Source of the DNA: Oscillospiraceae bacterium | GTDB lineage: Bacteria; Bacillota; Clostridia; Oscillospirales; Ruminococcaceae | Length of the DNA stretch: 24,466 nt | Direction: 5' to 3' | NCBI GenBank assembly: GCA_019413245.1 | Contig: DXNX01000018.1 | Location: 1 to 24,466, forward strand | Shown: one piece after another, positions 1 through 6,320 of the stretch | How the letters are laid out: every line of letters begins with the position of its first letter | How positions within the stretch are numbered: the first letter of the stretch is position 1 | Translations under genes and position numbers: made by a program | The notes under the pieces: generated by a model | What the model saw: only the letters and a program-made list of their open reading frames with translations | The model's database searches: none | What the model was told of the DNA's origin: nothing

Positions 1-642
1 CGGCGGGCTGGCAAAGTGGATGTGGTGCAGCGCCAGACCGCGGCGGGCCATGCAGTAAGCAGCCACCGGGCTGTCGATGCCGCCGGACAGCAGGTTCAGT
101 GCCCGGCCGCTGGTGCCCACCGGCAGGCCGCCGGCGGCTTCCACCTTGGGGCCGTGGATGTAGGCACCGTTATCCCGGATCTCCACCATGATCTCCAGCT
201 GGGGATTGTGTACATCCACCCGCAGGTAGTTGTGATGGGACAGGATATAGGCCCCCAGTTCCCGGCAGATCTCCGGGCTCTTCATGGGATATTTCTTGTC
301 GGCACGCTTGGCTTCCACCTTGAAGGTGCGCAGGCCGCGCAGCTGTTCGCCCAGATAGGCCTCGGTGGTGGCGCAGATGTCCTCAAATTCCTTGCTGCAG
401 CAGACGGCGCGGCTGAGCTTGACGATGCCGAACACCTTGGAGATGCGGCGGAACGCCTCGTCCACGTCCAGGTCTTCTTCCATGGGCTCGATAAAGACGG
501 TGCTCTGGGCCGAATGGACCTTGAAGGGGCCCAGGTCTTCCAGGCGGTGGCGGATGCTTTTGGCAAGGCCGGCTTCGAACTTGCCGCGGTTCAGGCCTTT
601 CAGGGTCATTTCGCCCTGGTAGGCAAGGATGATCTCTTTCAT
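1..642 (-). CDS. thiI: tRNA 4-thiouridine sulfurtransferase ThiI (partial, N-terminal 214 residues)
   Basis: ThiI uses ATP and a relayed persulfide to make 4-thiouridine at tRNA position 8; in some bacteria it also serves thiazole synthesis. The gene reads off the left edge, so only the N-terminal 214 residues are visible. They begin MKEIILAYQGEMTLKG, cover an N-terminal ferredoxin-like region and a THUMP domain (about residues 60-165), and then show the PP-loop ATP-binding motif SGGIDSP at about residues 185-191, followed by HHIHFASPP at the cut end. The ATG at 640-642 is preceded by GAGAGGAA and lies 21 bases after the stop of the cysteine desulfurase gene, so the two are almost certainly co-transcribed. 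The C-terminus is outside the window, so presence or absence of a rhodanese domain cannot be judged. Confidence 0.95.
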   Translation of the reverse strand, partial: MKEIILAYQGEMTLKGLNRGKFEAGLAKSIRHRLEDLGPFKVHSAQSTVFIEPMEEDLDVDEAFRRISKVFGIVKLSRAVCCSKEFEDICATTEAYLGEQLRGLRTFKVEAKRADKKYPMKSPEICRELGAYILSHHNYLRVDVHNPQLEIMVEIRDNGAYIHGPKVEAAGGLPVGTSGRALNLLSGGIDSPVAAYCMARRGLALHHIHFASPP

Positions 643-663
643 GCGATTCCTCTCATCGTTTTA

Positions 664-1806
664 TCAGATATGCTGCAGTTCCTTCAGGCCGCTTTTCAGC
701 CCTTCCAGCAGGGCATCCACATCCTCGGGGGTGTTGTCGGCGCAGAAGCTGACCCGCAGCGCGGTATCAATGGTGTTTTCGTCGCAGCCCATGGCGGTCA
801 GGGTGTGGCTGGGCTCGCCCTTTTCGCAGGCGCTGCCGCTGGACACATACACATGCCGGTCAGACAGATAGTTGAGCATGGTCTGGCTCTTGACGCAGTG
901 CTGGCTGAAGTTGAGGACTTCGGGCACCGCATCCGCCGGGGAGTTGATGGTCACTTCCGGGATCTCGGCCAGCCCGGCGCGCAGGCGCTCATTCAGCGCC
1001 TTGATGGCGGCGGTCCGGGCAGTCATGGTGCGGGCGCCTTTTTCGGCGGCCAGGCCCAGGCCCACGGCATAGGGCAGGTTTTCGGTGCCGGGGCGCACCC
1101 CGCTCTCCTGTCCGCCGCCCAGGATGGGCGCAGTCCAGTGGTAGCCGCTGCGCAGATACAGCGCACCGATGCCCTTGGGCGCGTGGACCTTATGGCCGGA
1201 AACCGCCAGGCTGTCCACGTTTTTCAGCGGCACCCGGATCCGCAACCAGGCCTGCACCGCATCCACATGGACGGCGCAGCGGGAGTTGCGTTCCTTGACG
1301 CCGGCGGCAAACCGGGCGATGTCCTGCTTGGCGCCGGTCTCATTGTTGACGGCCATGCAGCAGGCCAGCACGGTGTTCTTGTCCACCGCGTCCAGCATGG
1401 CACCCATATCCAGAGTACCGTCAGCCCGGGGCATGATCTCGGTGACGGTGAAGCCCTGGTCCCTCAGCGCCCGGATGGGCAGCTGCACACTAGGATGCTC
1501 AAACCCGGAGACCACGATCTTGTTGCCCCAGACACGGCGGGACGCCACGGCGCCCAGAATGGCCAGGTTGTTGCTCTCGGTGCCGCAGGCGGTGAAGTAC
1601 AGCGCCTTGGGCTGGCAGCCCAGCGTTCTGGCCACCTTGCCCCGTGCCGCAGACAGTGCCCCGTGGGCCAGAATGGCCGGTTCATACAGGCTGGATGGAT
1701 TGGCCCAGTGGTGCAGCATGGCTGTATGGATGGCTTCGGCCACATCCGGGTCCACCATGGTGGTGGCGGCATTGTCAAGATAATGCAGGTCAGCGTCAAA
1801 ACGCAT
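664..1806 (-). CDS. PLP-dependent cysteine desulfurase (NifS/IscS-like, probable ThiI sulfur donor)
   Basis: A 380-residue class V aminotransferase-fold enzyme that takes sulfur from cysteine as an enzyme persulfide and releases alanine. Visible signatures are the N-terminal LDNAATT, His104 in GFEHPSV (stacks on PLP), Asp182 and Gln185 in HVDAVQA, the PLP lysine Lys206 in SGHKVHAPKG, and the persulfide cysteine Cys327 in SSGSACEKGEPSHTL. The length matches the family. It is first in a two-gene unit with thiI, 21 bases apart, an arrangement known from B. subtilis nifZ-thiI, where the desulfurase is dedicated to ThiI. No IscU- or SufU-type scaffold is adjacent, which favours tRNA thiolation over general Fe-S assembly; that assignment is inference from context. 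The start ATG at 1804-1806 has an AGAGG element upstream and a promoter at 1890-1919. Confidence 0.93.
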   Translation of the reverse strand: MRFDADLHYLDNAATTMVDPDVAEAIHTAMLHHWANPSSLYEPAILAHGALSAARGKVARTLGCQPKALYFTACGTESNNLAILGAVASRRVWGNKIVVSGFEHPSVQLPIRALRDQGFTVTEIMPRADGTLDMGAMLDAVDKNTVLACCMAVNNETGAKQDIARFAAGVKERNSRCAVHVDAVQAWLRIRVPLKNVDSLAVSGHKVHAPKGIGALYLRSGYHWTAPILGGGQESGVRPGTENLPYAVGLGLAAEKGARTMTARTAAIKALNERLRAGLAEIPEVTINSPADAVPEVLNFSQHCVKSQTMLNYLSDRHVYVSSGSACEKGEPSHTLTAMGCDENTIDTALRVSFCADNTPEDVDALLEGLKSGLKELQHI

Positions 1807-1889
1807 GGGTGTTCAGAACCTCTTTTCCAGGAATTGGAGTCTGCGCCGGCACAGCCGTGCCCAAAAATGCGCAAACCGATACAGAATAG

Positions 1890-1919
1890 ATTATAGCATG
1901 GGCACCGCGGGAAACACAA
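1890..1919 (-). promoter_or_regulatory. Probable sigma-A promoter for the cysteine desulfurase-thiI unit
   Basis: On the minus strand, TTGTGT (plus 1914-1919) is followed after 18 bases by TATAAT (plus 1890-1895). The -10 is preceded by TGC, giving an extended -10 (TGnTATAAT). It sits about 85 bases upstream of the desulfurase start. Found by pattern only. Confidence 0.6.
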
Positions 1920-1950
1920 GCGCGGGACCCAAAAAATCACAGTTTGACCG

Positions 1951-1991
1951 AAAAAAACGCCGGGAAAGGCAGGGTTCTGTCTTTCCCGGCG
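1951..1991 (-). terminator. Intrinsic terminator of the 2022-3035 aldo/keto reductase
   Basis: Arms CGCCGGGAAAG (1958-1968) and CTTTCCCGGCG (1981-1991) pair perfectly over 11 bp. In the minus-strand transcript the hairpin is followed by seven U (A run at 1951-1957). It lies just after the reductase stop codon. Confidence 0.9.
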
Positions 1992-2021
1992 GAAGTGGGA
2001 CCATACTTTATGGAAAAAGGA

Positions 2022-3035
2022 TTACTCCCCGAAGTGCTCCACCACTTTTTTGAGCATCTGACGGATGGGCAGCTGGTAGGGGCAGCGGGTCTCGCAGGCA
2101 CCGCACTCGATGCAGGCACTGGCCTTCACCGGCAGGGTAGCATACCGCTGGCGGGCCCAGTCCTCCAGGCCGTAGCGGGAGATATACCCGTCGAACAGGA
2201 AAGCGCTGGGGATCTGGATGCCCACGGTGCAGGGGGCGCAGTAGTTGCAGCGGCGGCAGAACTGGGTGCCCAGAGCGTCCCGCACCTTCTGGCAGGCGGC
2301 CTGTTCCTCCTCGGTGAGAGGCTCGATGTTGGCAGCGCCCTCCACGTTGGCGGCCAGCTCGGCAGGGTCGGCCATGCCAGGGATGGCCACGGTCACGTTG
2401 GGGTTGGACAGCACATACCGCAGGGCCAGGCGGCCGTCCTCGATGGCACCGCCGGCCAGGGGTTTCATATCAATGAAGCCCTTGCCCGCAGCGGCACACT
2501 TGGCAATGAGTTCGGCCCCCTGCTGTTCCACAATATTATAAGGGAACATGATGGTCTCGATCTCGTCCACTTCCAGGGCGCGCTCAAACACGGCGGCCAG
2601 ATGGGCGGTCACGCCGATGTGGCCCACCTTGCCCTCTTTCTTGGCTTCCAGCAGAGCTTCCAGTGCCCCGCCGGGGGCCAGGATCTTCTCCAGGTTTTCC
2701 AGGCTGGGGTTATGGAACTGGTACAGGTCGATGTGGTCGGTGCGCAGGTTTTTCAGGCTCTCCGCCAGCTCGGAGCGCATCTCCTCGGCGGTGATGGCCC
2801 GGCACTTGGTGGCCAGCACAAAGGAATCCCGCAGTCCCAGTTCTTCCAGAGACTGGCCGATCCAGCTTTCACTGACGGTGTAGGCGCGGGCGGTGTCGAT
2901 AAAGTTGATGCCGGCTTCATGCACCGCCTTGAGCAGGGCGCGGGTGCCCGGCTGGTCGATGCGCTGGATGGGAATGCCGCCGAAACCAAGGCGGGAGATC
3001 TTCAGGCCGGTTTGGCCCAACGAAACATACTGCAT
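2022..3035 (-). CDS. Aldo/keto reductase with C-terminal ferredoxin-like Fe-S region
   Basis: A 337-residue protein with an aldo/keto reductase TIM barrel (about residues 1-240), beginning MQYVSLGQTGLKISRLGFGG. The usual catalytic tetrad is in place: Asp47 in FIDTARAYT, Tyr52, Lys77 in LATKC and His108 in YQFHNP. After the barrel come two cysteine clusters, CRRCNYCAPC (Cys260, 263, 266, 269) and CIECGACETRCP (Cys308, 311, 314, 318), which fit a ferredoxin-type domain that could hold two 4Fe-4S clusters. Such fusions are common in anaerobic Firmicutes and usually annotated only as oxidoreductases; the substrate is unknown. The gene is monocistronic, with its own promoter divergent from the proline operon and a strong terminator. 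The ATG at 3033-3035 has GGAGG ten bases upstream. A related protein lies at 23051-24196. Confidence 0.88.
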   Translation of the reverse strand: MQYVSLGQTGLKISRLGFGGIPIQRIDQPGTRALLKAVHEAGINFIDTARAYTVSESWIGQSLEELGLRDSFVLATKCRAITAEEMRSELAESLKNLRTDHIDLYQFHNPSLENLEKILAPGGALEALLEAKKEGKVGHIGVTAHLAAVFERALEVDEIETIMFPYNIVEQQGAELIAKCAAAGKGFIDMKPLAGGAIEDGRLALRYVLSNPNVTVAIPGMADPAELAANVEGAANIEPLTEEEQAACQKVRDALGTQFCRRCNYCAPCTVGIQIPSAFLFDGYISRYGLEDWARQRYATLPVKASACIECGACETRCPYQLPIRQMLKKVVEHFGE

Positions 3036-3082
3036 AAGTCACAGCCTCCGAATCATAAGGAAAATCGGGTATTTACTCCGCT

Positions 3083-3111
3083 ATTATACCAGTTTTGCCG
3101 ACTGTTGTCAG
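3083..3111 (-). promoter_or_regulatory. Strong sigma-A promoter for the 2022-3035 aldo/keto reductase
   Basis: On the minus strand CTGACA (plus 3106-3111) is separated by 17 bases from TATAAT (plus 3083-3088), one mismatch from consensus. Its -35 is only 9 bases from the -35 of the oppositely directed proC promoter, so the two promoters are back to back. Confidence 0.75.
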
Positions 3112-3120
3112 CCTTTTTTG

Positions 3121-3149
3121 TTGACATTGGCTTTTCCTTGCGCTAGGAT
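3121..3149 (+). promoter_or_regulatory. Sigma-A promoter for proC-proB-proA
   Basis: TTGACA (3121-3126, a consensus -35) is followed after 17 bases by TAGGAT (3144-3149). The predicted transcript begins about 40 bases before the proC start. Confidence 0.7.
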
Positions 3150-3193
3150 AAGTCAAAAGACTTTTGTGGCGAAACGCCAGGGGGGTATTTGGG

Positions 3194-4000
3194 ATGACGT
3201 ATGGATTTATCGGATGCGGCAACATGGGCAGCGCTGTGGCGCGGGCCGTATGCCGTGCCACCGACCCGCAGAACGTGGTGCTGGCCAACCGCACCCCGGC
3301 CAAAGCGCAGGCACTGGCCGAAGAGCTGGGCTGCCGCACGGCCGACAACGCCGGCGCCGCCGGGTGTGATTTTGTCTTTCTGGCGGTCAAGCCCCAGATG
3401 ATGGCCGGTGTTCTGGCCGACCTGGTCCCGGTGTTCGATGAACGCCGCAAAGCCGGGGAAAAGTTCATTCTGGTGACCATGGCCGCCGGGCTGACCATGC
3501 AGCGCATTCTGGAAATGGCCGGCGGACAGGGTCCCGTCATCCGTATGATGCCCAACACGCCGGTGGCTCTGGGCGCAGGCATGATCCAGTATTGCAGCCT
3601 TCATGTGGAGGATGCCGACCTGAAGGCCTGGCTGGAGGCCATGGCCCCTGCCGGTCGACTGGATGAGGTGCCGGAATCCCTGATCGATGCAGCCAGCTGT
3701 GTTTCGGGCTGCGGTCCCGCCTGGGCGTACCAGTTCATTGAGGCGCTGGCCGACGGCGGTGTGGCCGCCGGGCTGCCCCGGGCCAAAGCGCAGGAATACG
3801 CCGCCCAGATGGTGCTGGGCAGTGCCCGCATGGTGCTGGAGACCGGCATGCATCCCGGCGCGCTGAAGGACGCTGTATGCAGCCCGGGCGGTTCCACCAT
3901 CCAGGGCGTGCGCCTGCTGGAAGAACGGGCATTCCGCGGTGCGGTGACCGATGCGGTGCTGGCCGCCTACGACAAAACCAAGGAGATGGGCAAAGGCTGA
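3194..4000 (+). CDS. proC: Pyrroline-5-carboxylate reductase
   Basis: ProC catalyses the last step of proline synthesis, reducing pyrroline-5-carboxylate with NAD(P)H. The 268-residue protein has the N-terminal Rossmann motif YGFIGCGNMGSA, then FLAVKPQ, RMMPNTPV and, near the C-terminus, the family signature region SGCGPAWAYQFIEAL followed by CSPGGSTIQGV. Length is typical (about 265-280). I chose the ATG at 3194, preceded by a G-rich stretch, because the protein then begins directly with the nucleotide-binding strand; an in-frame ATG at 3164 would add ten residues unlike the family. First gene of a proC-proB-proA operon; proB starts 25 bases after its stop. Confidence 0.95.
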   Translation: MTYGFIGCGNMGSAVARAVCRATDPQNVVLANRTPAKAQALAEELGCRTADNAGAAGCDFVFLAVKPQMMAGVLADLVPVFDERRKAGEKFILVTMAAGLTMQRILEMAGGQGPVIRMMPNTPVALGAGMIQYCSLHVEDADLKAWLEAMAPAGRLDEVPESLIDAASCVSGCGPAWAYQFIEALADGGVAAGLPRAKAQEYAAQMVLGSARMVLETGMHPGALKDAVCSPGGSTIQGVRLLEERAFRGAVTDAVLAAYDKTKEMGKG

Positions 4001-4025
4001 GCCTGCCCGCGGGAGTGTGTAAAAC

Positions 4026-4796
4026 ATGCGTATTGTTATCAAGATCGGCACCAGCACCCTGGCCTATCCGGGCGGACGGCTGAACATCCGCCACACTGAG
4101 GAGCTGGTCAAGACCTTCAGCGACCTGAAAAACGCCGGGCATGAGATCATTCTGGTGTCGTCCGGCGCCATCGGCATGGGTGCCGGCAAGCTGCAGATCG
4201 AACGCCCCACCGACATGGCCACCAAACAGGCTGCGGCCTCGGTGGGCCAGTGTGAGCTGATGTACACCTATGACCGACTTTTTGCCGACTACAACCACAC
4301 GGTGGCCCAGATTCTGGTCACCCGGGAGGACTTCAACAACGCCACCCGGCTGATGAATCTGGAAAACACCATTTACCGCCTGCTGCAGCTGGGTGCCATT
4401 CCCATCATCAACGAAAACGACAGCGTGGCCACTGAGGAAATCGCCGTGGGCGACAACGACACCATGGGCGCCCTGGTAGCCAAGTACATGCAGGCCGATC
4501 TGCTGGTGCTGCTGAGTGACATCGACGGCCTGTACACCGCCGACCCGCACACCCATCCGGACGCCCAGCTGATCAGCACCGTGTCCGAGATCACCCCCGA
4601 AGTGGAAGCCCTGGCCGGCGGCGCCGGCAGCAAACTGGGCACCGGCGGTATGGCCACCAAGATCATGGCCGCCAAGCTGGCCACTTCCGCCGGTGTGGAT
4701 ATGGTGATCGCCAACGGCGCCAACGCCCTGGCTTTGTATGACATCGTAGCCGGACGCCCGGTGGGCACCCGTTTTGCGGGGCACGCCCGCCGCTGA
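4026..4796 (+). CDS. proB: Glutamate 5-kinase, short form without PUA domain
   Basis: ProB phosphorylates glutamate to gamma-glutamyl phosphate, the committed and usually proline-inhibited step of proline synthesis. The 256 residues form one amino-acid-kinase domain: IVIKIGTSTL at the start, LVSSGAIGMG, then INENDSVATEEI and GDNDTMGALVA, LLSDIDGLYT, and the GTGGMATKI phosphate-binding region near the end. Many ProB proteins (E. coli and B. subtilis, about 365 residues) carry a C-terminal PUA domain; here translation stops right after the kinase domain. PUA-less forms are known in some Firmicutes, so this is a variant and not a truncation. The start is supported by GGGAGTG upstream. Middle gene of the operon. 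Confidence 0.95.
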   Translation: MRIVIKIGTSTLAYPGGRLNIRHTEELVKTFSDLKNAGHEIILVSSGAIGMGAGKLQIERPTDMATKQAAASVGQCELMYTYDRLFADYNHTVAQILVTREDFNNATRLMNLENTIYRLLQLGAIPIINENDSVATEEIAVGDNDTMGALVAKYMQADLLVLLSDIDGLYTADPHTHPDAQLISTVSEITPEVEALAGGAGSKLGTGGMATKIMAAKLATSAGVDMVIANGANALALYDIVAGRPVGTRFAGHARR

Positions 4797-4825
4797 TTGT
4801 CCGGCCCGTAAAGGAGGTAAGACCC

Positions 4826-6115
4826 ATGACCACCCATGAAATTTTGCTCCATGCCCAGTCTGCCCGCCTGCCTTTGGCTCTGGCGGACAGCGACACCAAG
4901 GACGCGGCTCTGGAAGCCATGGCCGTGGCGCTGGTAGCGGCGCAGCAGAGCATTCTGGACGCCAACCGACAGGACCTGGATGCCGCCCGCGGCCGGGTCA
5001 GCGACGTGATGCTGGACCGCCTGGCCCTGACCCCTACCCGCCTGGCCGATATGGCCAAGGGCATGCGGGAAGTGGCTGCCCTGCCCGACCCGGTGGGTGC
5101 GGTCCTGCGCAAGATCGTGCGTCCCAACGGCATCCTGATTGAAAAGACAGCCGTCCCCATGGGCGTCATTGCCATCATCTACGAAAGCCGTCCCAACGTC
5201 ACCTCCGACGCGGCCGCCCTGGCCATCAAAGCAGGCAGCGCCTGCGTGCTGCGCTGCGGCCGGGATGCCTGGTCCACCTGCCACGCTATTGTGGAAGCCC
5301 TGCGCCAGGGACTGGCGAAAGTGGGTCTTCCGGAAACCGCCGTCAGCCTGATTGAGGACACCACCCATGCTTCGGCCAACGAACTGATGACTGCCGACGG
5401 ACTGGTGGACCTGCTGATTCCCCGGGGCGGCGCCGGGCTCATCCGCGCCTGCGTGGAGAATGCCACCGTTCCCTGCATCCAGACCGGCACCGGTATCTGC
5501 CACATCTATGTAGACAAGGCCGCCGACCAGGAGATGGCCCTGAACATTGTGGAGAATGCCAAGACCAGCCGCCCCAGCGTGTGCAATGCGGCGGAAGTCT
5601 GCCTGGTGCACCAGGATATTGTCGCCGAGTTCCTGCCCAAGCTGAAACAGCGGCTGTGCACCGCCCGGGCCGAAGCCGGCCTGACCCCGGTGGAACTGCG
5701 GCTGGATGCCCGCGCAGCCGCCATCATTGACGGCACCCCTGCCGGGCCGAAGGATTTCGACACAGAATATCTGGACTACATCATGGCAGTGGGTGTGGTG
5801 GATGACCTGCAAGCAGCCATTGACCACATTGCCGTCCATTCCACCCACCACAGCGACGCCATCGTCACCGCCGACGAGGAAGCCGCCGCCCGCTTTACCA
5901 CCTGCGTGGACAGTGCTGCGGTATATGTGAACGCTTCCACCCGCTTTACCGACGGCGGCGAGTTCGGCCTTGGCTGTGAGATGGGCATTTCCACCCAGAA
6001 GCTCCACGCCCGCGGCCCCATGGGTCTGGCGGAGCTGTGCACCTACAAATACATCGTGCATGGCAGCGGTCAGGTCCGCGGCGGCGCCGGCGCCAAACTG
6101 GTGCAGGGGTGCTGA
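4826..6115 (+). CDS. proA: Gamma-glutamyl phosphate reductase (glutamate-5-semialdehyde dehydrogenase)
   Basis: ProA reduces gamma-glutamyl phosphate to glutamate-5-semialdehyde with NADPH; the product cyclises to the ProC substrate. The 429-residue protein has the aldehyde-dehydrogenase fold, with PMGVIAIIYESRPNVT at about residues 111-126, IPRGGAGLI at about 198-206, and the catalytic cysteine Cys253 in SRPSVCNAAE, matching its usual position in ProA. The C-terminal region includes FTDGGEFGLGCEMGIST and KLHARGPMGL. The start ATG at 4826 has a very strong AAAGGAGG eight bases upstream and lies 29 bases after the proB stop. Last gene of the proline operon, followed by a 15-bp terminator stem. 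Confidence 0.96.
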   Translation: MTTHEILLHAQSARLPLALADSDTKDAALEAMAVALVAAQQSILDANRQDLDAARGRVSDVMLDRLALTPTRLADMAKGMREVAALPDPVGAVLRKIVRPNGILIEKTAVPMGVIAIIYESRPNVTSDAAALAIKAGSACVLRCGRDAWSTCHAIVEALRQGLAKVGLPETAVSLIEDTTHASANELMTADGLVDLLIPRGGAGLIRACVENATVPCIQTGTGICHIYVDKAADQEMALNIVENAKTSRPSVCNAAEVCLVHQDIVAEFLPKLKQRLCTARAEAGLTPVELRLDARAAAIIDGTPAGPKDFDTEYLDYIMAVGVVDDLQAAIDHIAVHSTHHSDAIVTADEEAAARFTTCVDSAAVYVNASTRFTDGGEFGLGCEMGISTQKLHARGPMGLAELCTYKYIVHGSGQVRGGAGAKLVQGC

Positions 6116-6153
6116 GACTACTGTTCCCGCGATTTTTCTTTCTCGAATAAGCA

Positions 6154-6195
6154 AAAGAGTGCCTCCGGCAGCAGCCGGAGGCACTCTTTGCTTTT
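6154..6195 (+). terminator. Terminator of the proline operon (possibly bidirectional)
   Basis: Arms AAAGAGTGCCTCCGG (6154-6168) and CCGGAGGCACTCTTT (6175-6189) pair perfectly over 15 bp around a six-base loop, with TTTGCTTTT trailing. The reverse strand also ends in a U-rich stretch (TTTTGCTT), so it could back up the muramidase terminator. Confidence 0.9.
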
Positions 6196-6246
6196 GAATG
6201 CTGGCAACAACCCGAATTTCTTCCTGTTCCTTTCGCTGATTGGGTA

Positions 6247-6290
6247 CAAAACACCCCCGCCCGGATGAAATGTGTCCGGGCGGGGGTGTT
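6247..6290 (-). terminator. Terminator of the GH25 muramidase gene
   Basis: A 16-bp stem between 6250-6265 and 6275-6290 (AACACCCCCGCCCGGA and its exact complement) with a nine-base loop. In the minus-strand direction it is followed by a short U run (A residues 6247-6250). It lies about 30 bases beyond the muramidase stop codon. Confidence 0.8.
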
Positions 6291-6320
6291 GCAGGTTTTG
6301 GAAATAAAGCCTTCCGCTTA

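Noticed and set aside
16..1896. Long plus-strand open frame opposite thiI and the cysteine desulfurase
   Set aside because: It lies antisense to two confidently identified genes and its translation resembles no family; GC-rich genes routinely leave such open shadow frames.
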